Assembly (NCBI GenBank): GCA_046327915.1
Contig: JAXLXO010000009.1
Location: 62,001-126,000, forward strand
DNA length: 64,000 bases
Direction of reading: 5' to 3'
From: VGTK01 sp046327915
GTDB lineage: Bacteria > Desulfobacterota > Binatia > UBA12015
Shown: positions 29,578 through 39,083 of the stretch, piece after piece
Layout: each line of letters begins with the position of its first letter
How positions within the stretch are numbered: the stretch's first letter is position 1
The notes under the pieces: generated by a model
Seen by the model: only the letters and a program-made list of their open reading frames with translations
Told to the model about the DNA's origin: nothing
Database searches by the model: none
Made by a program: the position numbers and the translations under genes

Positions 29578-29760
29578 ATGGAGTTGCCCAAGTGCCAGAA
29601 ATGCAACAACGGGTTGCTGATTCCACTCTCGGACTATGGGCAGGAGGGCGCAACGGTGATGTTCAAGGCGTGGGTCTGCACCAATCCGGATTGCGGTTTC
29701 TCGCTGCGTATCGACAAGGGTGAAGTGACCTTCGGCCGCCGGATCGAGCACAAGCACTGA
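29578..29760 (+). CDS. Small zinc-ribbon protein, 60 residues
   Basis: The ATG at 29578 is fixed by AGGAGGTGG about 6 bases upstream, one of the best ribosome-binding sites in the window. The sequence has two Cys pairs, CQKC at residues 6-9 and CTNPDC near 34-39, consistent with one zinc ribbon, plus a hydrophobic core (ATVMFKAWV) and a His/Lys C terminus. It may bind nucleic acid or protein. A weak TTGCTT/TATACA promoter pair at 18-base spacing lies in the 52-base divergent gap. No named family is assigned. Confidence 0.75.
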   Translation: MELPKCQKCNNGLLIPLSDYGQEGATVMFKAWVCTNPDCGFSLRIDKGEVTFGRRIEHKH

Positions 29761-29883
29761 CGAGACCCGGCCGGCACAGGAGGCCGACGAAGCGTTTCGA
29801 GACACCGGACCGATGGGCGCCCCGACCGAGCCACCTTCGCGAACGCGCTGGCCGGCGCCCTGCTCTGCCAGCCGTGTGAGCGC

Positions 29884-31923
29884 GTGACCGATCGTCCGCC
29901 GATGCGGCCCGCGTCCCGATCCTCGACGGCGCGGAAGACCCGGAGAAAGATCCCTCCGGACCGCATCATGTGCGCCGCCCAGGCGGTGAAGCGTGTCCGG
30001 TCCGGGGATCACATCTTCATCGGGTCGGGCTGCGCGGAGCCGCAGAATCTCGTCCGCGCCCTGGCCGAGAACGAGGACGTCGTCGAGGGCGAGATCCTGC
30101 ACATCCTGACCCTCGGCGTCGCGCCCTACGCCGACCCGCGGTTTCCGGGACGCTTCCGCCACAACGCGCTGTTCATCGGGGCCAACGTCCGCGACGCCGT
30201 CTACGCGGGGCTCGCGGACTACACCCCCGTGTTCCTGTCGGAGATCCCGGGGCTGTTCCGCAGCGGACGTCTCGGCGTCGACGTCGCGCTGATCACGGTG
30301 TCCCCGCCGGACCGCGCGGGCTACGTGAGCCTCGGCATCTCGGTGGACGTCGTGAAGAGCGCCATCGAGTCGGCCGACGTGGTGCTCGCCGAGGTGAACG
30401 CGGCGATGCCGCGGACGCACGGCGACAGCTTCGTGCACGTCTCCGAGATCGACGCATTCGTCGAGTCCGACGCAGCGCTTCTCGAGCTGCCCGTGGTCGA
30501 GCCGGACCCCGTCGCCCGGGAGATCGCGCGCAACGTCGCGAGCCTGATCCCGGACGGCGCGACGCTCCAGACCGGCATCGGCGAGATCCCGCACGCCCTG
30601 ACGCCGTTCCTCGCCGACAAGCACGACCTCGGCATCCACACCGAGATGCTGTCGGACGGGGTCGTGGACCTCATCGAGGCGGGGGTGGTCACCGGGCTCC
30701 GCAAGAGCATCCATCGCGGCAAGGTCGTCACGTCCTTCTGCATGGGAAGCCGTCGGCTCTACGACTACGTCGACGACAACCCGATCTTCGAGTTCCTCGG
30801 CGTCGACTGGGTCAACGACCCGTTCGTCATCTCGCGTCACGACGACATGGTCGCGATCAACTCGGCGATCCAGGTCGACCTCACGGGGCAGGTGTGCGCC
30901 GACTCGATCGGACACAAGTTCTTCAGCGGCATCGGAGGACAGGCGGACTTCATCCGCGGCGCGAGCCGCTCGCGCGGCGGCAAGCCGATCATCGCGATCC
31001 GCTCGACGGCGGAGGACGACACCGTGTCGCGCATCGTCCCGGTGCTGAGCGAGGGCGCCGGCATCGTGACGTCGCGCGGCGACGTGCACTACGTCGTGAC
31101 GGAGTACGGCGTCGCGAACCTCTACGGACGCACCGTCCGCGAGCGCACCCTCGCCCTGATCTCGATCGCGCATCCGAGCTTTCGCCAGGAGCTGCTCGAC
31201 GCCGCCAAGGCCCGGCACTACGTGATGCCGTCGCAGCTTCCGATGCCGGCGACGGGACGGCCGTATCCCGTCGAGACGGTGATGGAGGGCGCGCTCAAGG
31301 ACGGCCGTCGCGTGCTCTTCCGGCCGCTGCGTCCGGACGACGAGCGTGCCCTGCGCGACTTCTTCCACTCGCACTCGGACGAAACGGTGTATCTCCGCTA
31401 CGGCACGCCGCTGAAGCGGCTCGCGCCCAAGCAGGTGCAGCACTTCGTCACGCTGGACTACGACCAGCGCATGGCGCTCGGCGCCTTCGTCGCGCCGAGC
31501 GACGCCCGCGGCAGCGACCTCGATCGCCTGATCGGCATCGCCCGCTACGACCTCGATCCGAGCACCAACCTCGCCGAGTGCGCGTTCGTCATCCACGACG
31601 ACTTCCAGGGCCAGGGACTCGGCACCCAGCTCCTGCTCAAGCTGATGCGCTATGCGCGCTCGCGCCAGATCGACGGCTTCACCGCCCAGGTGCTCGCGCG
31701 AAACGTCCGGATGATGCGCGTGTTCGCGAAGTCGTGCTCTCCGATGACGAGCCGCCTCGTCGACGGGAACTACGAGCTCGCGTTCCGCTTCAGCCAGATC
31801 GACAAGGCGCGGCGCCAGGAGGCTCGCGAAGCCGCCGCCAAGGCGGACGGCACCGGCTCGTCCACCTCGGGGTCCGCGAGGAGCGCGCGTTCCGCCGAAG
31901 GCTCGGGGACGGCCGGATCCTGA
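29884..31923 (+). CDS. Acetyl-CoA hydrolase/CoA-transferase fused to GNAT acetyltransferase
   Basis: 679 residues from GTG 29884. Residues about 25-455 form a family I CoA-transferase/acetyl-CoA hydrolase (4-hydroxybutyrate CoA-transferase type), with the catalytic Glu254 in GIHTEMLSDG and GIGGQADFIRGA. Residues about 475-620 form a GNAT domain with the acetyl-CoA loop DDFQGQGLGTQLL. The fusion is a known architecture; linking CoA transfer to acetylation of a protein or small molecule is inferred. The C-terminal 40 residues are Ser/Ala/Gly-rich and are encoded opposite the 3' end of comEC (154-base tail overlap). Confidence 0.9.
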   Translation: MTDRPPMRPASRSSTARKTRRKIPPDRIMCAAQAVKRVRSGDHIFIGSGCAEPQNLVRALAENEDVVEGEILHILTLGVAPYADPRFPGRFRHNALFIGANVRDAVYAGLADYTPVFLSEIPGLFRSGRLGVDVALITVSPPDRAGYVSLGISVDVVKSAIESADVVLAEVNAAMPRTHGDSFVHVSEIDAFVESDAALLELPVVEPDPVAREIARNVASLIPDGATLQTGIGEIPHALTPFLADKHDLGIHTEMLSDGVVDLIEAGVVTGLRKSIHRGKVVTSFCMGSRRLYDYVDDNPIFEFLGVDWVNDPFVISRHDDMVAINSAIQVDLTGQVCADSIGHKFFSGIGGQADFIRGASRSRGGKPIIAIRSTAEDDTVSRIVPVLSEGAGIVTSRGDVHYVVTEYGVANLYGRTVRERTLALISIAHPSFRQELLDAAKARHYVMPSQLPMPATGRPYPVETVMEGALKDGRRVLFRPLRPDDERALRDFFHSHSDETVYLRYGTPLKRLAPKQVQHFVTLDYDQRMALGAFVAPSDARGSDLDRLIGIARYDLDPSTNLAECAFVIHDDFQGQGLGTQLLLKLMRYARSRQIDGFTAQVLARNVRMMRVFAKSCSPMTSRLVDGNYELAFRFSQIDKARRQEAREAAAKADGTGSSTSGSARSARSAEGSGTAGS

Positions 31924-34391
31924 TCGCAGGTCGTGACGGTCTCCAGCTGACCGTCCGATCGCAGCACCACCTCGCCCGCCTCGCCCGTCTCGAGCCAGCG
32001 TGCACCGCCGCGCCGCCAGCGCTCGCGCACCTCGCTCGCCGGGAAGTGGAAGCGGTTGCTCCGCCCCAGCGACGCGACGGCCAGCCCCGGCTGGACGCGC
32101 GCGACCAGCGCGCGCGTGCTCGACGTGCGGCTGCCGTGGTGCGGCACCTTGACGGTCGTCGCGGCGACGCCCGGCGACGCGCGCAGCAGCGCGGACTCGC
32201 CCGGCGCCTGCAGATCGCCCGTCAGCAGCACGCGCGACGCGCCGTGCGTGACCAGCAGCGCCAGCGAGGCGTCGTTGTCGCTGGTGTCGTGAAGCGACTC
32301 TCCGGGATGGACGACGCGCAGGGCCGACGCCGCGGCGCCGAGCGGACGATCCGATGCACGCAGGGTCCTTCGCAGGATCGCGTGCGCATCGAGGGTGTCG
32401 GAGAGCGCGCGAAACGTCGCGTTGTCGGCGCGCCGTCCGCTCGACCAGAACTCGCGCACCGGCAGGGCCTCGATGACCGACGCGAGCCCGCCGTAGTGAT
32501 CGAAGTGCGGATGCGTCAGCGCAATCGCGTCGAGCGCCGCGATTCCGGCGCGTCGCAGCACGGGAACGACGACGCGCTCGCCCGGATCCAGTGCTCCAGC
32601 GAGCCCGCCACCGTCGACGAGGACGGTCGCTCCGTCGCCGGGAAGGCGCACCACGATCGCGTCCCCCTGCCCCACGTCGAGAAACCGGACCTCGAGGACC
32701 GGCTCGAGCGCGACGACCAACGCCTGTCCCGCGCGCAGAAGGAGCACCGCGCACGCCAGCGCGACGAGACCACGCCGCAGCGGCCCGCGTGACGCCGCCA
32801 GCGCCGCGAGCGGCACCGTCAAGCACGCGACGTCGAGCGGCGACGCGAGCGCGACGTCGAGCGCGCACCAGCGGCTCGGCGCGAGCCACTCGACGAAGAC
32901 GTCGGCGGGCCCCACGCACCACGATGCGGCGACGAAGAGCGCTCCGGCCGCCGCACCGGAGAACGGCAGCAGCACCGTCCCGGCGAGCGCCGTGAGCAGC
33001 CCCAGGGTCCCGACCAGGGGCACGACGACGAGGTTCGCGAGCACGCCGAGCGTCGCGATCGTTCCGAAGTGGTACGCCGTGATCGGCCCCGTGGCGATGC
33101 CCGCCGCGAGCGCTGCGACCACTCCGCCGGCGACGGCGCCGACGACGCGTCCCCGCGTCGTCGAAGGATCGAGCCAGCGGCCACCCGACGCCGCGCGCCA
33201 CGCGTCCCAGCGACGACCGACAGCGACCAGACCCGCGACCGCGACGAACGACAGCTGGAACGACGGGTCCGCGGCGACGCCGGGATCGAGCACGCACAGA
33301 ACGATCGCGGCCGCCGCGAGCGCCGTCCACAGCTCGGCGCGCCGCAGCAGGACCACGCCGCCCAGCGACAACGCCGCCATCACGAGAGAGCGCAGCGTCG
33401 CGACGGCGCCGCCGCTCAGCAGCGCGTAGAGTGACGCGGGCAGCAGGGCCGCCAGCGCCGCCGGCCGCACGACGAGAATCCGCGCGGCGAGCCACGGCCA
33501 CCGCGCGAGCAGACGTCGCGCGACGGCGAAGCACGCCGTCGCGACCACCGCGATGTGCAGTCCCGACACGGACAGCACGTGTGCCGTGCCGGTGCGCGCA
33601 TACGCACGACGCAGGGCCTGGGGAATCTCGCCCTGATCGCCGTAGATCAACGCGGCGAGCACCGCGCGCGAGGCACGGTCGGACACCGCATGCTCGAGCG
33701 CTGCCGCGATGCGACGCCTTGCCGTCGCGAGCGCGGCCTCGAGATCGAGCCACGGCCGCGCCGCATCGACGACCTCCCAGCCGCGGTCGCTGCCTGCCGA
33801 TCCGGTGGCGACCACGCCCTGCCGCCACATCGCGCGCGCATAGCCGTCCGCTCCGGTGTTGCAGAAGCCGCGCGGCACGCGCAGGGTCGCGAGCCGTCCG
33901 CGGACGGATTCGCCTACCCGCCACTCGCGTCCGGTGCTCCACAGCGTGACCCGCACGCGCCGGCCGCGCCGCACCGGAGATGCATCTGTCGTCAAGACCA
34001 GATCGAGGGCGACCGCCCCGGTGCCGTCACGCGCGCGCTGCGGGCGCACCGCGGCGATGCGCCCGACGAGCTGCACCGGGCCGGACGCGAATGCCGCCGC
34101 GTACGCCTCGCGCGCCGCGTCCGATCGCGCCACCTGCGCCGTCCCCATTCCCGCCGCGACGGCGACGAGCGCCAGCGCAGTTCCCGCACGGCGATGGCGG
34201 AGCCAGAGAGCCGGACACGAGAGCGCGACGCCGGCGCAGATCGCAGCGGTCGCCGCCGCGTGCCACCCCGCCGCCGTCTGACCGACGACGAGTCCGACCG
34301 CGAGCAGCGGCAGCCACCACGGCCACGGCAGTGGACGACGCGCCGACAGCGGCCGCGACACGCTCAGCGGATCCCTCGCACCTCCGGGCAC
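31770..34391 (-). CDS. comEC: DNA internalization protein ComEC/Rec2
   Basis: 873 residues from GTG 34391. Order: N-terminal membrane helices with a DUF4131-type OB region, the Competence domain (TGTAHVLSVSGLHIAVV and following helices, about 265-500), then a soluble metallo-beta-lactamase-like domain (DVGQGDAIVVRLP, THPHFDHYGGL, LLTGDLQ, VPHHGS). It forms the inner-membrane channel for single-stranded DNA in natural transformation. The last 45 residues run past the conserved domain and are antisense to the GNAT-fusion gene. No other competence gene is nearby; comEC is also found in species not known to transform. Confidence 0.93.
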   Translation of the reverse strand: MPGGARDPLSVSRPLSARRPLPWPWWLPLLAVGLVVGQTAAGWHAAATAAICAGVALSCPALWLRHRRAGTALALVAVAAGMGTAQVARSDAAREAYAAAFASGPVQLVGRIAAVRPQRARDGTGAVALDLVLTTDASPVRRGRRVRVTLWSTGREWRVGESVRGRLATLRVPRGFCNTGADGYARAMWRQGVVATGSAGSDRGWEVVDAARPWLDLEAALATARRRIAAALEHAVSDRASRAVLAALIYGDQGEIPQALRRAYARTGTAHVLSVSGLHIAVVATACFAVARRLLARWPWLAARILVVRPAALAALLPASLYALLSGGAVATLRSLVMAALSLGGVVLLRRAELWTALAAAAIVLCVLDPGVAADPSFQLSFVAVAGLVAVGRRWDAWRAASGGRWLDPSTTRGRVVGAVAGGVVAALAAGIATGPITAYHFGTIATLGVLANLVVVPLVGTLGLLTALAGTVLLPFSGAAAGALFVAASWCVGPADVFVEWLAPSRWCALDVALASPLDVACLTVPLAALAASRGPLRRGLVALACAVLLLRAGQALVVALEPVLEVRFLDVGQGDAIVVRLPGDGATVLVDGGGLAGALDPGERVVVPVLRRAGIAALDAIALTHPHFDHYGGLASVIEALPVREFWSSGRRADNATFRALSDTLDAHAILRRTLRASDRPLGAAASALRVVHPGESLHDTSDNDASLALLVTHGASRVLLTGDLQAPGESALLRASPGVAATTVKVPHHGSRTSSTRALVARVQPGLAVASLGRSNRFHFPASEVRERWRRGGARWLETGEAGEVVLRSDGQLETVTTCDQDPAVPEPSAERALLADPEVDEPVPSALAAASRASWRRALSIWLKRNASS

Positions 34392-34442
34392 TCGCGCGCC
34401 GTCCCCTCCGGCGACAGGGCACGCGTAGCGATCGGGCGCGCA

Positions 34443-36350
34443 TCAGGTCGCGGCGTCGGGCTCCAGGGCGCTCTTGATGCGCTCGGCGAGCGCGCGGCCG
34501 AATCCCGGCAGCGCCTCGATCTCCTCGATCGCCGCCGCACGGACGCGGGTCAGGCTGCCGAAGTGCCGCAGCAGCGCGCGGCGCCGCTCGTCACCGATGC
34601 CGGCGATCGCCTGCAGCGGCGACGCCTGCAGCCGGGCGCGGTCGCGCAGCTTCTGGTGGTACGTGATGGCAAAACGGTGCGCCTCGTCCCGTACGCGCTG
34701 GAGCAGGAAGAGCGCGCTCGAGTTTCGCGCGAGGATCACCGGGTTCACGCGGCCCGGCAGGAACACGCGCTCCTCGAGACGCTCGATCTCGGGCGACGTG
34801 GGGCTGCGCTCGACGCGCATCTTCGCCAGGCCCACGACCTCGAGGCCGGTGATGCCGAGATCCGTGCACACCGCCGTCGCGACGCCGAGCTGACCGCGGC
34901 CACCGTCGATCACCAGCAGGTCCGGCAGGTCGTTCTTCTCGAGCCCTGCGCGCAGACGGCGCTCGAGCACCTCGCGCATGCTCGCGAAGTCGTCCGTTCC
35001 GACGACCGTCCGGATGCGGAAACGCCGGTAGCGTCCGGGGTCGGAACGACCCTCGTCGAACGACACGACGGATCCCACGGTCTCGCCGCCCTGGAACGTG
35101 GAGATGTCCACGCACTCGATACGCTTCGGCGGATTGCGGAGCTGCAGACGCTCCTGCAGCTCGCGCGCGGTCTTCTCGGAGCGCTCCTCGTCGTCGCGTC
35201 GCTCCAGGAAGGCCTGGCGCGCGTTGGCCTGCGCGAGCTCGACCAGCCGGACCTTCTCGCCGCGCCGCGGAACGAGGATCGCGACGATGCGGCCCTTGCG
35301 CTCGCGCAGCAGCTCTGCGCGCGGCTCCGCGTCGTCGATGCCGAGCGGCAGCAGGATCTCGTCCGGCACGAAGCGCTCGCCCTGATAGAACTGCGTGAGC
35401 AGCGACGACAGCACCTCCTCGTCGGGCAGCTCCCAGTCCGCGAAGCCGAACGACTGGTTCGCGGTCAACTTGCCCGAGCGGATCATCAGCACCTGCGCCT
35501 CGATGGAGCCGCCTTCGCGGTAGAGCCCGAAGACGTCGCAGTCACCGCCGCCGTGGCGTACCGCGCCCTGACGCTCCGCGGTCTTCTCGATCGCGCGCAG
35601 CTGGTCGCGGAAGCGCGCCGCGTCCTCGAAGCGCATCGCGTCGGACGCATCGCGCATGCGCTTCTGGAGGAGCGTGCGCAGCTGCGAATCCTTGCCTTCG
35701 AGCAGCAGCGTGACCGCACGCAGATGCTGCTCGTACTCCGCACGATCCACGGGGAGCACGCACGGGCCGAGGCAGCGCTTGATCTGGTGCTCGAGACACG
35801 GGCGCGTGCGGTTGCGGAACACGGGATCGCTGCAGGTGCGCAGCGGAAACACCTTGCGGATCACGTCGAGCGTGTCGCGCACCGCCGACGCCGAGTGGAA
35901 CGGCCCGAAGTAGCGGCTGCCGTCGCGCGCGATCTTGCGCGTCACCAGCACCCGCGGCCACGGGTCGCTGCTCGTGATCTTGACGCTGACGTAGGACTTG
36001 TCGTCCTTGAGACGGATGTTGTAGCGCGGCTTGTACTGCTTGATCAGGTTGTTCTCGAGGATCAGCGCTTCCTTCTCGTTGCGCGTGACCAGACACTCGA
36101 GATCGCCGACCCGACGCACCAGGAACTGCACCTGGTGGCGCTCGTCGCCGCCGCGGAAGTAGCTCTGCACGCGCGGACGAAGACTCTTCGCCTTGCCGAC
36201 GTAGATGACCTTCCCGGCGCGGTCCTTGAGCAGGTAGACGCCGGGCTCGGTCGGCACCGTGGCGATCTTCGCCGCGAGTCGCTCGCCGGGCTCGTCGTCC
36301 TGCTCGTCGTCGCGCGCCTCGGCGCGCTCGTCCTGTGGATCGGTCGTCAC
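34443..36350 (-). CDS. uvrC: Excinuclease ABC subunit C
   Basis: 635 residues from GTG 36350, with an acidic N-terminal extension of about 25 residues. GIY-YIG nuclease: EPGVYLLKDRAGKVIYVGKA. Cys cluster CLEHQIKRCLGPC. UVR motif (MRFEDAARFRDQL). RNase-H-like nuclease with DGGRGQLGVA. C-terminal helix-hairpin-helix (IEALPGFGRALAERI). It makes the 3' and 5' incisions in nucleotide excision repair with UvrB. It lies 80 bases downstream of uvrB on the same strand. Confidence 0.97.
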   Translation of the reverse strand: MTTDPQDERAEARDDEQDDEPGERLAAKIATVPTEPGVYLLKDRAGKVIYVGKAKSLRPRVQSYFRGGDERHQVQFLVRRVGDLECLVTRNEKEALILENNLIKQYKPRYNIRLKDDKSYVSVKITSSDPWPRVLVTRKIARDGSRYFGPFHSASAVRDTLDVIRKVFPLRTCSDPVFRNRTRPCLEHQIKRCLGPCVLPVDRAEYEQHLRAVTLLLEGKDSQLRTLLQKRMRDASDAMRFEDAARFRDQLRAIEKTAERQGAVRHGGGDCDVFGLYREGGSIEAQVLMIRSGKLTANQSFGFADWELPDEEVLSSLLTQFYQGERFVPDEILLPLGIDDAEPRAELLRERKGRIVAILVPRRGEKVRLVELAQANARQAFLERRDDEERSEKTARELQERLQLRNPPKRIECVDISTFQGGETVGSVVSFDEGRSDPGRYRRFRIRTVVGTDDFASMREVLERRLRAGLEKNDLPDLLVIDGGRGQLGVATAVCTDLGITGLEVVGLAKMRVERSPTSPEIERLEERVFLPGRVNPVILARNSSALFLLQRVRDEAHRFAITYHQKLRDRARLQASPLQAIAGIGDERRRALLRHFGSLTRVRAAAIEEIEALPGFGRALAERIKSALEPDAAT

Positions 36351-36430
36351 CCGCCGCCGAGGTTAACCGTCGCCGCGGCGACGTGCAGGCAACCGCGCCG
36401 TCGGGCGGCGTCGTGCAGAGGAGCGCTCCG

Positions 36431-38566
36431 TCAGCCGGGTGCGCGACGCCGGCCCGCGCCGCGTGCGGAGCCACCGCGACCGCGTCGAGCGCCGGCGCTT
36501 GCGACGGCCGCCGCGGGCTTGCCACCTCGCCCCGGCGTCGCGCCTCCGGGATCGGCACCGCTCTCGAGCGCGTGCAGCCGGTCGCGCAGCTCGGCCGCGC
36601 GCTCGAAGTCGAGCGCCTCCGCCGCTTCGTGCATCGCTTGCCGGATCTCCGCCGCGAGGCGCGGCAGGTCGCGGCCCTTCGCGTCGCGCGCGGCGAGCTC
36701 CTCGGGACTCAGCGCCGGCACGGTCGAGTAGTCGGCCTCGTAGATCTCGACCAGCGGCGATCCGACCGCCTTCACGATCGACTCCGGCGTGATCCCGTTC
36801 TCCTCGTTGTACGCGCGCTGGATCTCGCGCCGGCGGTTGGTCTCGTCGATCGCGTTGCGCATCGAGTCGGTGACGTGGTCGGCGTACATGATGACGAGGC
36901 CGTTCAGGTTGCGCGCCGCGCGGCCGATGGTCTGGATCAGCGAGCGCGTCGAGCGCAGATAGCCTTCCTTGTCGGCGTCGAGGATCGCGACCAGCGAGAC
37001 CTCGGGGATGTCGAGCCCCTCGCGCAGCAAATTGATGCCGACCAGCACGTCGAACTCGCCGCGGCGCAGCGCACGGATGATCTCGACGCGCTCGATGGTG
37101 TCGACGTCGGCGTGGATGTAGCGCACGCGCACCCCGACGTCCTGCAGGTAGTCGGTGAGATCCTCGGCCATCTTCTTGGTGAGCGTCGTGACCAGCACGC
37201 GCTCGCTGAGCTCGACGCGCTTGCGGATCTCCTCGAGCAGGTCGTCGACCTGCTCGCGCGCGCCGCGCACCTCGATCTGCGGGTCCATGAGTCCCGTCGG
37301 CCGGATCACCTGCTCGACCACGACGCCGCCGCTCTTCTGCAGCTCGTAGTCGCCCGGCGTGGCCGACACGTACACCGCCTGACCGACGAGGCCCTCGAAC
37401 TCCTGGAAGTTCAGCGGACGGTTGTCGAGCGCCGACGGCAGCCGGAACCCGTACTCGACCAGCGTCGACTTGCGCGAGCGGTCGCCGCGGTACATGCCGC
37501 CGACCTGCGGGATCGTCACGTGGCTCTCGTCGACGAAGAGCACGAAGTCCTTCGGGAAGTAGTGCAGCAAGGTCGACGGCGGAGAGCCGGGCTCGCGTCC
37601 GTCGAGGTGCCGCGAGTAGTTCTCGATGCCGTTGCAGAAGCCCATCTCGGCGAGCATCTCGAGGTCGAAGTTGGTGCGCTGCTCGATGCGCTGCGCCTCG
37701 AGCAGCTTGCCCTCGGCGCGCAGCTCGGCGAGACGCTCCGCGAGCTCCTGCCGGATCGCGCCGACCGCGTCGTCGAGGCGGTCGCGCGTCGTGACGTAGT
37801 GGCTCGCGGGATAGATCGCGACGCGTGACAACCCCTTCAGCGTCTTGCCGCGCAGCGGGTCGAACTCGGCGATCGACTCGATCTCGTCGCCGAAGAACTC
37901 GACGCGCAGCGCGGACGCGTCCTCGTACGCAGGAAAGATCTCGACCACGTCGCCGCGCACGCGAAACGTCCCGCGGTGGAAGTCGACGTCGTTGCGCTGG
38001 TACTGGATGTCGATCAGCTTGCGCAGCAGCTTGTCGCGGTCGAGGCGCGCGCCGCGCTCGAGAAAGACCAGCATCTCGAAGTACTTCTCGGGCGAGCCGA
38101 GGCCGTAGATGCACGACACGCTGGCGACGATCAGCACGTCGTTGCGCTCGAGCAGCGCCTTGGTCGCCGAGTGGCGCATCTTGTCGATCTCGTCGTTGAT
38201 CGACGAGTCCTTCTCGATGAAGGTGTCGGTCGACGGGACGTACGCCTCGGGCTGGTAGTAGTCGTAGTAGCTGACGAAGTAGCGTACGCCGTTGTCGGGG
38301 AAGAACTCCTTGAACTCCCCGTAGAGCTGCGCCGCGAGAGTCTTGTTGGGCGCGATCACCAGCGCCGGACGGTTCACGCGCGCGATGACGTTCGCCATCG
38401 TGAGCGTCTTGCCCGAGCCGGTGACGCCGAGCAGCGTCTGGTACTTGACGCCGGCGTCGAGGCCGTGCGTCAGCTCCTCGATCGCGCGCGGCTGGTCGCC
38501 GCGCGGCTCGAAGGGGGCCTGCAGACGGAACGTCCCCGGACGCTCGTCCGAACCCGCGTCGCTCAA
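36431..38566 (-). CDS. uvrB: Excinuclease ABC subunit B
   Basis: 711 residues from TTG 38566, with GGAG 9 bases upstream. Helicase motifs: GVTGSGKT Walker A, the beta-hairpin segment YYDYYQPEAYVPSTDTFIEK, DESH motif II, and IQTIGRAARN motif VI. A UVR motif (ALDFERAAELRDRL) near residue 660 binds UvrC. The last 45 residues are Gly/Arg/Ala-rich. It verifies lesions delivered by UvrA. It is followed by uvrC, giving a uvrBC pair; uvrA is not in the window. Confidence 0.97.
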   Translation of the reverse strand: MSDAGSDERPGTFRLQAPFEPRGDQPRAIEELTHGLDAGVKYQTLLGVTGSGKTLTMANVIARVNRPALVIAPNKTLAAQLYGEFKEFFPDNGVRYFVSYYDYYQPEAYVPSTDTFIEKDSSINDEIDKMRHSATKALLERNDVLIVASVSCIYGLGSPEKYFEMLVFLERGARLDRDKLLRKLIDIQYQRNDVDFHRGTFRVRGDVVEIFPAYEDASALRVEFFGDEIESIAEFDPLRGKTLKGLSRVAIYPASHYVTTRDRLDDAVGAIRQELAERLAELRAEGKLLEAQRIEQRTNFDLEMLAEMGFCNGIENYSRHLDGREPGSPPSTLLHYFPKDFVLFVDESHVTIPQVGGMYRGDRSRKSTLVEYGFRLPSALDNRPLNFQEFEGLVGQAVYVSATPGDYELQKSGGVVVEQVIRPTGLMDPQIEVRGAREQVDDLLEEIRKRVELSERVLVTTLTKKMAEDLTDYLQDVGVRVRYIHADVDTIERVEIIRALRRGEFDVLVGINLLREGLDIPEVSLVAILDADKEGYLRSTRSLIQTIGRAARNLNGLVIMYADHVTDSMRNAIDETNRRREIQRAYNEENGITPESIVKAVGSPLVEIYEADYSTVPALSPEELAARDAKGRDLPRLAAEIRQAMHEAAEALDFERAAELRDRLHALESGADPGGATPGRGGKPAAAVASAGARRGRGGSARGAGRRRAPG

Positions 38567-38597
38567 CGAACCCGGCTCCGCGGTCTGCCGATCGTGC

Positions 38598-39083
38598 TCA
38601 CTCCGCCGGGAAGACCCATACGCCGCCGTCCTCGACCAGGAACGACAGCGCGTCCTCGCCGTACATGCCGTCCGCGTCGGCGAGATGGTTCAGGAACAGC
38701 GTCTGGCTCCCGTAGCCCCGATTGTGGACCTGGCAGTAGAAGCTGCCGCCCTGCCCGTATCCGTAGCCGCCACCGACGACGCCGACGTACATGCCCGGTG
38801 CCGGCTGGTACGACGGCACGACGCGCCGCGGGTTCATGATGCCGCCTCCGAGCGAGCCGGCCGGGTTGAGCGGCGTGGGGCCAGCGGGGTTGAGCGGCGT
38901 CGGGCCTGCCGGGCCGTACAGCGGCGGCTGCGGACGCACGCCGACGGAGTGGCCGCCGATCTGCGGACGTCCGTCGCGACCCGGCTGTGTCGCCGCCGCC
39001 TGCGACGCGGCGACGAGAACGACGAGTGCTGCCGAGGCCAGCACCCGCACCGTTCGTCTGAACGTGAATCCAGTGGTCGTCAT
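38598..39083 (-). CDS. Secreted hypothetical protein with a short Pro/Gly repeat
   Basis: 161 residues from ATG 39083, whose ATGA overlaps the stop of the DUF3106 gene. A signal peptide (VLASAALVVLVAASQAAA) is followed by a Gly/Pro-rich half containing GPTPLNPA twice in tandem, and a C-terminal domain of unknown type (GGSFYCQVHNRGYGSQTLFLNHL, then WVFPAE). As last gene of the ECF sigma operon it is probably an envelope or periplasmic product under that sigma factor. No family is recognised. Confidence 0.7.
   Translation of the reverse strand: MTTTGFTFRRTVRVLASAALVVLVAASQAAATQPGRDGRPQIGGHSVGVRPQPPLYGPAGPTPLNPAGPTPLNPAGSLGGGIMNPRRVVPSYQPAPGMYVGVVGGGYGYGQGGSFYCQVHNRGYGSQTLFLNHLADADGMYGEDALSFLVEDGGVWVFPAE
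38863..38910. repeat. Two tandem 24-base units
   Basis: The units at 38863-38886 and 38887-38910 differ at a few bases and encode the GPTPLNPA duplication in the secreted-protein gene. The in-frame unit length means copy number can change without disrupting the gene. Confidence 0.75.

Noticed and set aside
29530..33942. Very long minus-strand open frame across the CoA-transferase-GNAT gene and comEC
   Set aside because: It is out of frame with comEC and antisense to the fusion gene; the composition is that of a shadow frame.
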